This document shows, one piece after another, positions 47,613 to 58,859 of a stretch of DNA of 64,000 nucleotides (position 1 is its first letter; every line of letters starts with the position of its first letter). The stretch covers positions 512,001 through 576,000 of the forward strand of contig JAUIRK010000945.1 of assembly GCA_030549495.1 (NCBI GenBank), written 5' to 3'. Position numbers and translations under genes: made by a program. Under the pieces are notes generated by a model that searched no databases, was not told the DNA's origin, and saw only the letters and a program-made list of their open reading frames with translations. The DNA is from Nectonema munidae. Lineage: Eukaryota; Nematomorpha; Nectonematoida; Nectonematidae.

Positions 47613-49295
47613 TATACAACTTTTATATCATTGAACATAAGCAAAGATATTTCTAAAACTTGTTAGGCACTGAAAAATAATATAATTTTCTTATAATCAT
47701 TTGTTTGTATTCTAAATAATCGTTGCAAAGCTCTTTTCTGTCTTACAAAATGTACATTTTTGAATATATTTTCCTTGTATTAAGTGATTTTTAATATTAG
47801 CAGCAATGAGGTCTAGTACTATATTTTAAATCTTTTCCAACATCATATTTCAAAGAATGAGGCTTCGTAGCTTTTGCCTTTTTTGTTTCCAAGCATACTT
47901 AAAATTACAAAACGTTGAAATTGTGTTTAAGTCCGGCACCAAGTACTTCCATCTCATTGAATTTAAAACAAAAAGATGCATGTATATTCTTATTGGCAAT
48001 AATTGTTATGGCTAAATAGAATAGTTTACTTATTTAATTATTATTTTTCAATTAAAATATTTTGCTTTAATATTCTTTTCTGTATGAAAAAAAGCTAATG
48101 TAAGAATATCGAAATAGATTGTTCTAAGGACCATTCTAAATGAAGATTTGACGGCACTAACATAAAAAATACATCAATATTTTTTTATTTATTATTGTTT
48201 TTGATATTATCATCAGTTGTCTTACAAACGAAGGGCAGAAGAGCTGTTCGCCCAGGGTGCAGAATTTATATGTATTAATATTTAATATATCATCAATAAA
48301 AATTTAATCGAGATATTTTACACTTAAATTGCAATTTAATTATAATTTACTACACTATTTATTCAAAATATTCATATCTTTACATCTATATTATTAAATT
48401 TTTGGACTTATAAATGTTATTTTAATTTTGAAGGCGGCAAAATAAACATCGACGGATCTTTTAATAGTGCTTCACTCACTTCTAAGGCTCACTTGATTAA
48501 TAGAAATGTGAATCGTAACTTGCATCCAACTGATGGGACTTAAAATTTTTTGAAACCTGTCATGGATTGGCTGATCTTGTATGATACTTTCATTCAAATT
48601 GCTACAGTCGTATTCGTCCTTATATCATATACCTAGAGATATCAAGGACTTCTTATTTTGCCAAATCTAATCTTTTATTTATATTTATTTATTTTACTTT
48701 AAAGGCACTAATGAAATAATGGCGATAAATAAAATATTAAATGATAAAAATTATTTCTAAAGTAAAATATTTTTATTTTGAAATTTTATTTAAACAAAAT
48801 TTTCTCCCTTTTTAACTGTTATGTAAGTGTTATAAACCCTCTCCAAACTAGAAAAAAATTTGAAAACTTATTCTTTTCCTGCCTCTTACCCCTCAATTCA
48901 AATGTAAGTAAATTTGTAACCTGAAACTTTTAAAAATAACAACATATCAATATTCATCATCAATTTACCTGATATTACTTATTTCGCCATAAGAAGCTGT
49001 TAGTGAAAGTTATTTTTTTTTTAAATATTTTGTGTCTAATAAATAACGATGATTTATTACCATTATTATTACAATAATATAAATAGTCGCTTTTAGTAAA
49101 CTGTTTAATGTAAATAGGACTTTGATATCTCATAGTCGGGTACAGAGGGGTCTAATAGGGCTCTAGCCCCCTACCTCTTCTCTATCTCTTTCGAAAATTT
49201 GACAAATGATTGACAGTGTAAAAATTTTTCATATTCATATATTAAATATTTAAAATATGATAATTTTGCAAAATTAAATTCATAAAAAGAATTAA
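47613..49295. other. No gene recognised
   Basis: AT-rich sequence without exons, RNA genes or repeat ends that I can support. A slightly G+C-richer patch at 48430-48560 has no motif. Confidence 0.3.
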
Positions 49296-49607
49296 TGGTA
49301 CCGTAAGATGTTTTCATCGAAAAGGCCTTATTGCAGAATTTTATTTTAATTATTTGATAAAATATATTATTTAATATCGTGAAAAAATTGCAAAAATATA
49401 GGTAATAACTTATCTAACATCCTCTCCCCGAATGAGGTATATCAAATCTTACATCTAGCAAAATATGAACTGATAGGTTGGAGATGAATCATCTGGGTAT
49501 ACAGGTATACAGCGACGCTTGTATCGAACTATGAGAAAAGCAACCTTGATTTAGGATCGAACCCAAGACATTGGGTTATCGAATCTAGCATCTAACCAAC
49601 CATACTA
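49296..49607 (-). mobile_element. tRNA-derived SINE split by a hairpin-family repeat
   Basis: The 3' body (GTTTTCATCGAAAAGGC, seen on the + strand) and the 5' part (GCTTGTATCGAACTATGAGA, then the B box GGATCGAACCC) are separated by about 165 bp, 49336-49500. That insert begins AATTTTATTTTAATTATTTG and contains TGAGGTATATCAAATCTTAC, matching the 59969-60601 repeat in inverse orientation. The 5' terminus near 49607 is eroded. Confidence 0.75.
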
Positions 49608-52164
49608 CACTTTTCCCTGAGAGTATTTGCTTTTATGGAAATACTCTGACAGTTTAAACAAAGCCTTGTTTTGAACTGATAGATTATACTCATATAAAGA
49701 TAGTATAATCTAGGGGCTAACAACAACAACAACCAACCATACTCAAGAATTTAAACCTTATATACTATAAAATATTTTTGAAAATTTTAGCCTCTATTCT
49801 TTCCTTGCTAAGAAGAAGAAGAAGAATTTATTTATATATCATAGCGTTTGCATACATTAAAAGTTTATAGTTTGGAGACGAATAAAAAAAAAGACATGAA
49901 GAATTCATTATATATGTGCTGGAAATTTCAAAAGGCCAACAGCCGCTATAATGAAATGACCCACAAAAAAACTTTTAAAATACAAAATAGAAATTGAGGA
50001 AATAGTTGGCGGCGTTGTTAAAAAAAATGGATTATAATGTTAGCTAGAATTCCATGAAATATATGCATATAAGAAAATAAAAAGATTAAAAATGAAAATA
50101 AGCATGTAAATGAAAAATATGTATACAAGAGATTGTTTGGTACTATGCCAGGGTAATAAGAGAAGAAAGATTGATTTTACAAACATTATAAGCAAATGAT
50201 GCATAAGTCATATAGATATAGATTACAAGAAAAATCAGTTTTTCACTCAACAAGATATAGGATAACTTTCAATAAGTTTAGCTTTAATAATATTTTTAAA
50301 AGAACTTTTTCTGTATGTTCCACATAAAAAATTATAGACAAAAGAATTGTATAACTTTGGAACTTTGAACCGTACTGACTGTTTTGAACTTTTTTTGTTA
50401 TGTACAAAGGAAGGAACAAATTGAATCTATCACGCAAGTTGTAATTGTGATTTTTAAAATTGAGGGAAAACTTTAGGAGAGAAGCCATTGATAATTTTAT
50501 ATACAAAAAGAGAGAGGTGAAACCAATAAAGGTCTTTACACTTAAATAATTTGGAATTGTGGAAAAGAGCGCTGGTGTGGCACAAGGAGTTGACATCATT
50601 TATGTACCTTAAAATTTTTTCTGATTTTTCTCCAAAATAGCAAGATTTTGATGTCCCCAAAGTGGACAATAGCTTAAGTGTGGTAGAAAGAAGCTATTGT
50701 ATAATAAAACTTTTGTTTTGTGAGGCAGGATAGACTTGAACTGTTTGAGCAGACCTATTTTTTTTAGAAAGAATAGAGTTGATATGCTGTATGTGCATGA
50801 GCCAAACCAGTTTGTTATCTATTATAACACCCAAAAGATTGAAACGGTTGACAAATACGAAGTTAAAATCATGCAATTCAAGTTTGTTGGAACAGAACCC
50901 AAACAACATCGCTTTGGATTTAGAAAGATTAATGGTCATACCATTGATGGTACACCAATTGAAAAGGGGATAACTTCCTTATTCAGATAACAAACATCTA
51001 TAGGGCTTTGGAAGCAAGAGTATGGGAAATTGACAGTAATTGAAGTAATTGAAGCGAAATAAAAAAACTTTACCTTTTTATTGGCCTGGGGAAAAACTTT
51101 AAAAAAAATTAAAAAGGGGGGGGTGGGAGAGAGGCCCCGGGGGACACCTCCTTTCTTCCAAATATTGTTCCCCCTCTCCTTTTCTTTTAAAAAACAGACG
51201 ATGTTAAGTGAATTATTTTTCAAGTAGTGGGAAAGAATTTTTTTTCAATCAAAATTTTGTGTTTTTTTTTAAAAAATAAAAAAAAAACTTTATTAGTTGC
51301 TTTATTAGATTCCGGGTTTTTCAATATGTTTTCGACAAAGCATGATTGCGTATCATGATGTTTTCGGAAGCCAAATTGAAAAGCATGGAAGATATTTTTG
51401 AGTGAAGAATAATTGTATAACAGATGATTGAGCATTTTTTTCAAAAAAAAATTTTAGAAAAAAGAATTATTATAGAAATTGGTCTATAATTACTTATGTC
51501 TTCTCTATCTCCTTTTTTGGAAATGGGATGTATTAAGCTTAGCTTCAAATCATATGGAAATACTGTGTGTTCAAGGCATTTGTTATATCCTAACGTAAGA
51601 TACGGCAGTACCACGTGAATGACAGATTTCAAATGAGAGATTGAAAGTCCATACTTCTATCAGAATCTTTTATAGCTAAAATTACAACGCTTTCTATTGA
51701 AGATAAAAATTTCATAAAAGAATCGTCTCAATGACCCTGTACTCAATTATTATTAGCAAATTTGGAGTTGGATAAAGTTGAAATAGTTATACTATCATTG
51801 AAATTTCACCTTTAATTTTCAAAGTTATAGAGCATCATTTTTCAAGGGTAAAACATGTTTTTTGATAACATTCTAAGTACTTTTGGTTTATAAGACACTT
51901 TGAAGTGCAAACTAGATTTTTTTCTTCGCAGTTAGATATTCAGTACTGGATTTGACAAAATAAGAAAATATGCTGTTCATCATGCTAAAGTATGCATCAG
52001 GCTTGCTAGACAACGCCAGAAGATTACTAGACCAATCGAAATTTTCGACATTCCTAATAAATAATTGCTTGTTAAACTTTTTTTTACAAAAACTTTTGAA
52101 AGTAGAAGGGGAGATTTTCAGAGAAGCCAAAATAGGTAAATGATCAGATATACAATTGAGTATA

Positions 52165-54558
52165 CACTAAAACGACAGGAAAAAATAACGTACTAAAATG
52201 ACAATGCGGTCAATTTGACCGCCGTATGGAAAATAATACTGCACATGGAAAATATGTACAGATATTTGCGTTTATTAAAAATTTATTTGAAAAAGTAACA
52301 TAAAAAAAGAATTATGTACAATTTTTACAAAACGTAATTGTTTTAGCTGAGCACTTTCCACAAACTGGGTGTTTGCATTCATCGCAATTTTTTGAAGCTT
52401 TGTTTCGACATCTATATATAAAACAAGTCTTACGTGTAGCTTTATTTGAGCATTCTTCTCTTGTTTCTGATTTTCGTCTATTTATTTTTTACGCTTTTGA
52501 GATTCCAAAGAATTATCAGAAGTATCACAGAGTTCTTCAACTAACTTCAAGATGTATTTCCGACGAGACATTTCAGAACTATTTACTAGTTTGTATAAAA
52601 TCCAAGAGTTTATCAAAGCAAAGTCTAAAATATTGTAAAATACAGCCAAAGGCCACCTCTTTGTCTTTACTTTAGTCGAGTACATACGACACATTTGATC
52701 AATAATATCTACTCCAAATTTTGTAGAATTGTAGTAAGTAACAGTTTCTGGTTTCTTTTTTACTTCATTGTTAACAGAAACGTAATCATTGTGAAGACTG
52801 CTTAACATTAAAACAACTTTCTTACTCTTTGCTTTGTATGCTGTCAAAGACATGTTATTAGTGAAGTAAATGTTTGAAGTAAAAACTGGAACCTTCTTGG
52901 TATACATTTTTTCCACTTCAATCGGAACTTCTTTTCTATTATGACGTAAAGTACCTACAAAGCTTATGTTTTCTAAAATTAAGTCAGAGACTAATTTTTT
53001 GGAAGTGAAAAAGTTGTCGCAAGTAATGTTGTAACCTTTTTTAGTAACCATCTAACTTTTTCACTACATATTCACCAAGAGGACAATGGTCCCTCTTTTC
53101 ATCTTTCCCAAGATATCGAAAACCAGAACACAAATATTTTGTCTTTACATCAACCATCAGCCAGAACTTTATTCCATATTTGTCTGGTTTGCTAGGTAAA
53201 TACTGTGTGAATGGACATCTTGTTTTTGTTGGCAATAGTTGTTCATCTATAGTGAGTTCGGAAAAAGGAACATAACACCTTCTGCTATTTTTCAATAATA
53301 TTGACCAAACTTCAGAAATCATAGCAAACTTATCTTCTTTTAAACGAAATCTTCTTTGAGTTTTAAGATCAAATCGTAAAAACTTTAGTACTTCTTCAAA
53401 TCTTTCTCTTTGAATGTTATCTTTGAAAAATTGTATTCCCCATTTTTTTGACCATAAACTTCTTAGTGGGAGTTTTCTTGCTCCAACAACTCCTCTAAGC
53501 ATGCACTAGGCTAAAAAAATTTCTAAATCTCTACTTGAAAGATTCCATCCACTTTCCTCTCTATTTCCTTCTTCAATTGTACATTTTTGAATGTGACGTA
53601 AAATTCTTTCGTCAAAAATGCACCTGAATGCCGACGTTGCATTATCGTCTATTTCACGAAAAGAATAACAAGTAGGACCAGGTTTAGCTTTGAAAATATT
53701 CTGAGACAAAGTTCTTCCTCTTACAACACTAGTTTTATTCCATTCAGTCCCATCTTTAGCTAGAACCGTGCAATCATCCTCAGTTCTAGTTTCATAAGGA
53801 GCACTTGTTTCATCAAAGTTAGAGTTTTGACTTCCTTCATCATCGTGAAAAAAACTTCCAGAATCACTTGAATCTTGATTGAAACAAGTGTATGATTCAA
53901 CTTCAGACTCATAGCATAATAGTTCATCAACACTACCAGAGACATTATCAAACATATCTTTCATATAAATTGAGGCTTTTGCTGCTGCATCACGAGTTGG
54001 TTTATCCATAAGAAAAGCTAAAGTAAACTACAACAGGAAATAAAGACTGTCAAAAATCGTTAATGAACAGAAAGAAAAGAAAGAAAGAAAGAAAGAAAGA
54101 AGGAAAATAATAAATAAAGCTGCATTATGGCATATCAAAACAAACTTGACAGCTCTTCTTGTGATCTTTCATTTATTTGAAAAAATAAATGTGTCAAATA
54201 AAGTGATTTATGCTTTTTTATATCAACGTGCCAAGTGTGTCAACTTTACAACACCATACAATATTTTATAATTATATATATTTGGGTTCTTTTTTCCATT
54301 TATTGTTTTCAAGTAGCAAAAATACCTTGTCTAGCACATGTTTATCAGTGCGCGGTCAAATTGACGTCAATGTCACTTTAGGTATTTTTTACTTTTTCTT
54401 CAAGAAGAATCGTAACTTTTTAATTTTTTACTTTAGAAAAAGAGCTAATTAAGTGGAACAAGATCAATGAAAATTGTTTAAATATTTTGAAAATTTTAAA
54501 AACACAGAGGTTATAAAGTTTAAAATGCGGTCATTTTGACCGCAATGTCATTTTAGTG
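52165..54558 (-). mobile_element. piggyBac element, nearly complete, inserted in the LINE
   Basis: 2394 bp with 13-bp inverted termini CACTAAAACGACA (left) and CACTAAAATGACA (right, inverse). Next to the transposase start (right end) the terminal repeat is followed within 2 bp by the palindrome GCGGTCATTTTGACCGC (54527-54543). At the other end a 28-bp spacer intervenes before GCGGTCAATTTGACCGC (52206-52222). This short-spacer/long-spacer asymmetry is the known arrangement of Trichoplusia piggyBac ends. The expected TTAA duplication is not present: the flanks are TATA and CATG, and joining the LINE flanks directly restores its reading frame (EIKA-C-ILNCISDHLPI). Confidence 0.85.
52312..54009 (-). 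pseudogene. piggyBac transposase (DDE_Tnp_1_7), three lesions
   Basis: Three successive frames cover a whole transposase: an acidic N-terminus (54009-53506), the central domain (53502-53041) and the C-terminal domain with a Cys-rich tail (53051-52312). The three catalytic Asp motifs are present: TIDEQLLP, ITCDNFFTS and GVDIIDQM. The Cys-rich domain near 52312-52450 has NCDECKHPVCGKCSAKT and FCKNCT, the module that binds terminal palindromes in piggyBac. Lesions: one in-frame TAG between the first two parts, a single-base frameshift just before the ITCDNFF motif, and a frameshift before the Cys-rich tail. So few breaks suggest a fairly recent loss of function. Confidence 0.9.
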
Positions 54559-56538
54559 CATGCTTTGATTTCAAATGCACTATTACGAACGAAAAAATTA
54601 TCCAATAAGGTTTCGCTTGATGGTCGATCAAAATTTAAATCTCCGAGAAAAACACTGAAATTGGGATCAAAGCTATAGTTTGACAGAAAGGATTCAAACT
54701 TAACAAGAAAAGGATTAATCTCATTGAAACTAGAGGTAGGTCTTATGTATATATGATTAATAAGCAGATATACTTACTTAGTGCTTGGTAATACAGTTTT
54801 AATAGAAAAAACTTCAAAAAAAATGATAGCTATTGTAATCAATGCTCTGCATACATGAAATCGGATGCATTGATGATACAAAACGCCAAGCCAGTATGCG
54901 GACTTATCTTAGCAGGTACAAAAATAAAATTGCAATCTGGAATAGGATTATTGTTCATGGAATTGAACCTGGAAAAAAAAAAATTCTAAATGATCGAACT
55001 TGGATTTGAGGGAGGGGATATTTAAGCTAACTAAGTAAAAGTTGTCGAGATTCAGAGAGGTCTCCAAAACACGAAGAAGAACTAATTGAGGAGGTAGAAT
55101 GGACTATATCTCGGAAGAAGAAATTCGAATGTATAAATGGATCACTCACTATCTGTAAATAAGTGATGAAAGTGATTGGCTGAATTATGTATGTATTAAA
55201 TTTTTTATTAGTTCTTCATTAAAGATGATTAAAATGATCGATTTCACGCTTTTTTATTAAATTTAAAGCGTGTTTGAATGAGGGACACTCTTTGTTGAAA
55301 AATTGTTTACAGCGTGTATTATTTTTACATTTTAAACTTTTTTGTATTCAACTTTTTTGTTACAATCATGAGTCCAATGACCATAACTTAAACAATTATT
55401 ACAACACTTTATCTTAGGTGTGAAGATGGAATATCAAAGGAGAGGGGTCCAAAGAAAATTATATGCGCTTTGCATAACTGCTTAAAAGAATCCTTATTCA
55501 AAGATAGAATTAAGTTATAGCTGTTAGGGTTTTTTGAGAAAGATTTTGTAATATTAACAAAAGCTTCCTTGGTTAAATTTTTTTTTTCACATATGTGTTC
55601 TTGAGCGTCTTCAATTTCTAAATAATTAGGTATGTTTTTAAGAAGTCTGGGAATCCTTTCTTTTTTTAATGAAAATATCATTTTTAATATTATTGAGATT
55701 GAGCTTATGAGAAGCTTGATCTAACTCTTCCTAAATCAACATAAATTTTATCATTAGATAACCTACTTTTTAAAATTTTAGATGCATATAGATTAGTGTG
55801 TAGAAGAGAACTTTGTCAAATTTATGATTTTTAATTTCATCGTTTGAATTTTCATCTAAATTAACAGTTAGAGTATTATCAGATTTTGAACGAAGTTTTC
55901 CATTACTAGAATTATTATTAACAACTTCAGAAAAATTGTCAAAACTTTCAAACTTCTTCCCTTGCTGATCCGTTCCAGGCCAAATGTTTGCGTTTTCTGT
56001 AAGTGTTCCGACTTGCAATTATTTTATCTTGGAAATCTCATTTAAAAAATAATCTTTTTTTGTATAAAAATTTCTCTCTTATTTTGATGTATTTTTCTGA
56101 TATTACTCATTTCTGTAAGGAATAAAAACTTACTCAAAACTCTTTTTTGTTAGAAAGTTTGCCAGAGTTAGCTCATTTAAAGTTTTTAATTATATAAATG
56201 GGTTGTCTTGCTGCAATCCAAATGATTTTTATCATATTACTTTGAGTTAAAGTAACCTTCCTTCCTACTCTTGAATCTTAATTCTTTATTTAAATAAGAA
56301 TTTTATATTGCTGGAAATATTACATTCAAATATTTAATTTATGGAATTTAATGAAATGACTCAATATTCATTTTTCATTTTAATTACATTGATCCCTAAA
56401 CTATCCCAAAGTTTTGTACGATTCCGAAATGTATTTTAATTAATTATTTTATGTGTTTTGATTTTGAGCATCAATAAATCGAGTTAAATAAAATTTTAAA
56501 TTTATTTTATGCTTTTATAATTTCATCCGAATTACCAT

Positions 56539-56554
56539 CTTTTGGCGCCAAAAG
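56539..56554. promoter_or_regulatory. Perfect E2F-type palindrome
   Basis: CTTTTGGCGCCAAAAG is a 16-bp perfect palindrome containing the optimal E2F/DP consensus TTTGGCGC on both strands, 76 bp upstream of the ATG at 56630. Chance occurrence in such AT-rich DNA is small. It suggests a core promoter here, most likely for the PCGF gene downstream on the same strand. That link is inference. Confidence 0.5.
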
Positions 56555-56629
56555 CATTCATATATTTCATCCCTTTGTTAACTACTTTTAGAACTGGGAG
56601 CAAAACTCTTTACTCCATAATTTAACTTC

Positions 56630-56785
56630 ATGCAATCTCTCATGTTTTCTTCTCAAAAGTCTTCAGCCGAAGTTTCCTCTCAGACGCCTCTCAATAATTT
56701 GCCTTTTATTCCAGCGCACCTTTTCGTTGATCCTAAAATTTCTCAGAATGAAGAAACGGTTTCCAATTTTTTTTCCTTGTGTTAA
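56630..56785 (+). CDS. Candidate first coding exon of the PCGF gene
   Basis: An ATG-initiated 51-codon frame, clearly richer in G+C than its surroundings, encoding MQSLMFSSQKSSAEVSSQTP and then LNNLPFIPAHLFVDPKIS. If it spliced at the GT at 56759 (after ACG, phase 0) it would join the phase-0 exon at 58860 to give ...NEET-IRVKIVSFN. Bmi1-type proteins likewise have a short N-terminus before RIKITELN. The donor GTTTCC is a poor match to consensus, so another donor or an independent small ORF is possible. Confidence 0.35.
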   Translation: MQSLMFSSQKSSAEVSSQTPLNNLPFIPAHLFVDPKISQNEETVSNFFSLC

Positions 56786-56854
56786 TGTGTTAAGTTGAAA
56801 AAGATCAAATTAAACATTTTTCAACCTTTTTACTTTTGTGGAATGTAAAGGTAC

Positions 56855-56994
56855 CAAAGGTTAACATAGCGTGTTTTCATCGAAAAGGCACAATTGCGCC
56901 GCTTGTATCGAACTATGAGAAAGCAGGCTTGATGCGGGATCGAACCCAAGACCTTGAGTTATCACAACCTAGTATCTAACCGACTTTACTCACG
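56855..56994 (-). mobile_element. tRNA-derived SINE, near full length
   Basis: On the minus strand: CGTGAGTAAAGTCGG, the B box GGGTTCGATCCCGC, then the body CATAGTTCGATACAAGCGGC and GATGAAAACACGC to GTTAACC. The first few bases are lost, and no clear target duplication flanks it. Confidence 0.85.
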
Positions 56995-57286
56995 TAAAAC
57001 ATGAGTATCCGAGCTGTAGCGAATACATGATATTTATTCTATTGAGCGAATGTTCAGATCTATAAGATTAACCTTTTATGGACCAGTTTGATACCAGTGT
57101 ACTAAGAAATTAGAAGAGTGTTTAGAACTGTCGGCGGGCGGGATAAGGCTATGAAGAGGTATGAAGCGGAAACTGAGTATTTTTGACAGAATATTCATTG
57201 CGTTCTTGCTTGAGTTTTCCATATTTATATCTCTCCTTTTACAACCAATGTATCACAATTTTTTGCTGGAAATCATCGTCTTAGAA

Positions 57287-57773
57287 CAGTGGTTCCCAAA
57301 CTTTTTCTGATCGTTACCCACTTTTCATACATGATCCTTGTCTATGGCCCCCACAGCAATCATAGCCGGTGAATATCGTGACTGTCTACTAGTATCTAAC
57401 AATTATAATCATAAGATTAATTAAAAAGGGCATTTTGCTAAAAGGTGTTTCAAGAATAAGCAACAAAAAAAGAAGGAAACATAGAAAATGCACTGGATGG
57501 AAAAAGTTTATTAATCCTACGCTATGTGATTTAATCTTTGAATCTTACAAATTTGATAACATTGAAACACTTAAGGGCTCTAGTTGGAAGACAATTCTAC
57601 TCAGTGTGAAGGGTGATGCTGCTCGACAAACTTCTTGATTCTTGCTTTTGTTTCACTTAAAGCACAACGTAGGTCATGCGTAGGTTTTATTTATGCATAG
57701 CCTCAGTATATTGCCCCTTAAATTTTGCTTTATGGCCCCCAGGGGGCCATGGCCCACAGTTTGGGAACCAATG
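57287..57773. mobile_element. hAT MITE with perfect 8-bp target duplication
   Basis: Inverted ends CAGTGGTTCCCAAACTTTTT and AGTTTGGGAACCAATG, flanked by the octamer TCTTAGAA at 57279-57286 and 57774-57781. 487 bp, sister of the copy at 34561-35243. The 67-residue open frame inside (57435-57638) has a decayed counterpart in that copy but no recognised domain. Confidence 0.92.
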
Positions 57774-58859
57774 TCTTAGAATGACGTTGATTAAAAATAA
57801 CTTTTTACAGCCAAATTCATTGATTTTGATCGATATTTTGTTTCTAAATATCGGGAAAGTTTTTTCAAAAAAAAACGAACTCAATTAGGTAATATATTTT
57901 GTAACTATAAATTTATAAATTAATATTTCACTACACTTTATTTATTTATTTTTTTGATTTTTATTATAAAAAATTTTTTGTTTTTATTTCAGAATATCAA
58001 GAATATAAATTTTTGTTTTTTATAAATAGAATTTGATAAATTTATCGAAAAAATTAAGAATTGGATGAATTTTCATCAATTTTCTTCTCTTATCTTTTCA
58101 CAGATTACTAGAGGCACTGCAAATATTTGAAAAATTAGAAAATTATCTTTCAAGATCTACAATTGAGCAGGTGGCAATCGATGAAAGTTTATGCGCGCAA
58201 TCACAAAAGCCTTGCTGTATCTTGCTATTAAAAAATAAAATATATAGTGTATGTCCATTTGAATGCGGTGGAAAAACACTAAGCTAATTTTAAAAATATT
58301 TAACAAGTTTTCCTCTATCTATTTTAGGACTTTTCATCGGTACCAGAGTTTCGGACCAGATAGGCCGAAGCTGGTAATACCATAAATGTTGCTCCTATGC
58401 CTGGCTCCAAACAGTAATTTGATAGAGCTACTCTTAATTAGTTTATTCTGTTTTTATTGCTTAATACAAAGTTCGAAATTAGGATTTGCATCAAACTTTA
58501 GCGACTTCCAAAAAAATTGTAAGGCGTTGTTATAACCTAAAAATATACGTTTAAATTTTGGAAATAGTAGATCTTACACTAATCCAATTTACTTTCGTAG
58601 CGTCAAAACTTAAAAAGAGGACTCTCTATGAGGATATGCCTTTATATATATAAAAATTTTGCTTAGCTAAAAAACAATGGGTTATCTTGTTTTCCTTTTT
58701 TATTGCTAAGCATAGTAATCGATTTGTTTCAAACTTTAAAAATTATTTTTATCTGTTCCCTATCCACAGGGTTATTTATGAACTAAGTTTGTATTCCAAA
58801 ACCCTGATTGGCACATAAGCGTCTAATTTTTTTTCAACAAGTTTTTTATTTCAATTTAG

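Larger units (their letters stand above)
49809..56025 (-). mobile_element. APE-type LINE with ORF1 and ORF2, split by piggyBac
   Basis: Minus-strand order: ORF1 remains at 55409-56018; CCHC zinc knuckles at about 55270-55410 (CCNNCLSYGHWTHDC, then KECPSFKHA after a frameshift); endonuclease FLGDLNFDRPSSETLLDNFF near 54590-54650; after the piggyBac insert NCISDHLPILASLKI near 52110-52160; RT LIHPISKKGDREDISNYRPI at 51441-51632 and KAMLFGFCSNKL near 50900; and the C-terminal tail at 50243-50669. The usual catalytic F/YADD reads FASITS (near 51060), so even the core residue is gone. Frameshifts and stops are numerous. The 3' end is AAATAAAT plus (CTT)n. About 3.8 kb without the insert. Confidence 0.82.

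Noticed and set aside
58100-58290. ORF with ALQIFEKLENYLSRS and QVAIDESL after a CAG acceptor, upstream of the PCGF exons
   Set aside because: Weakly reminiscent of a transposase SxDE motif, but too short and divergent to assign, and not PCGF-like.
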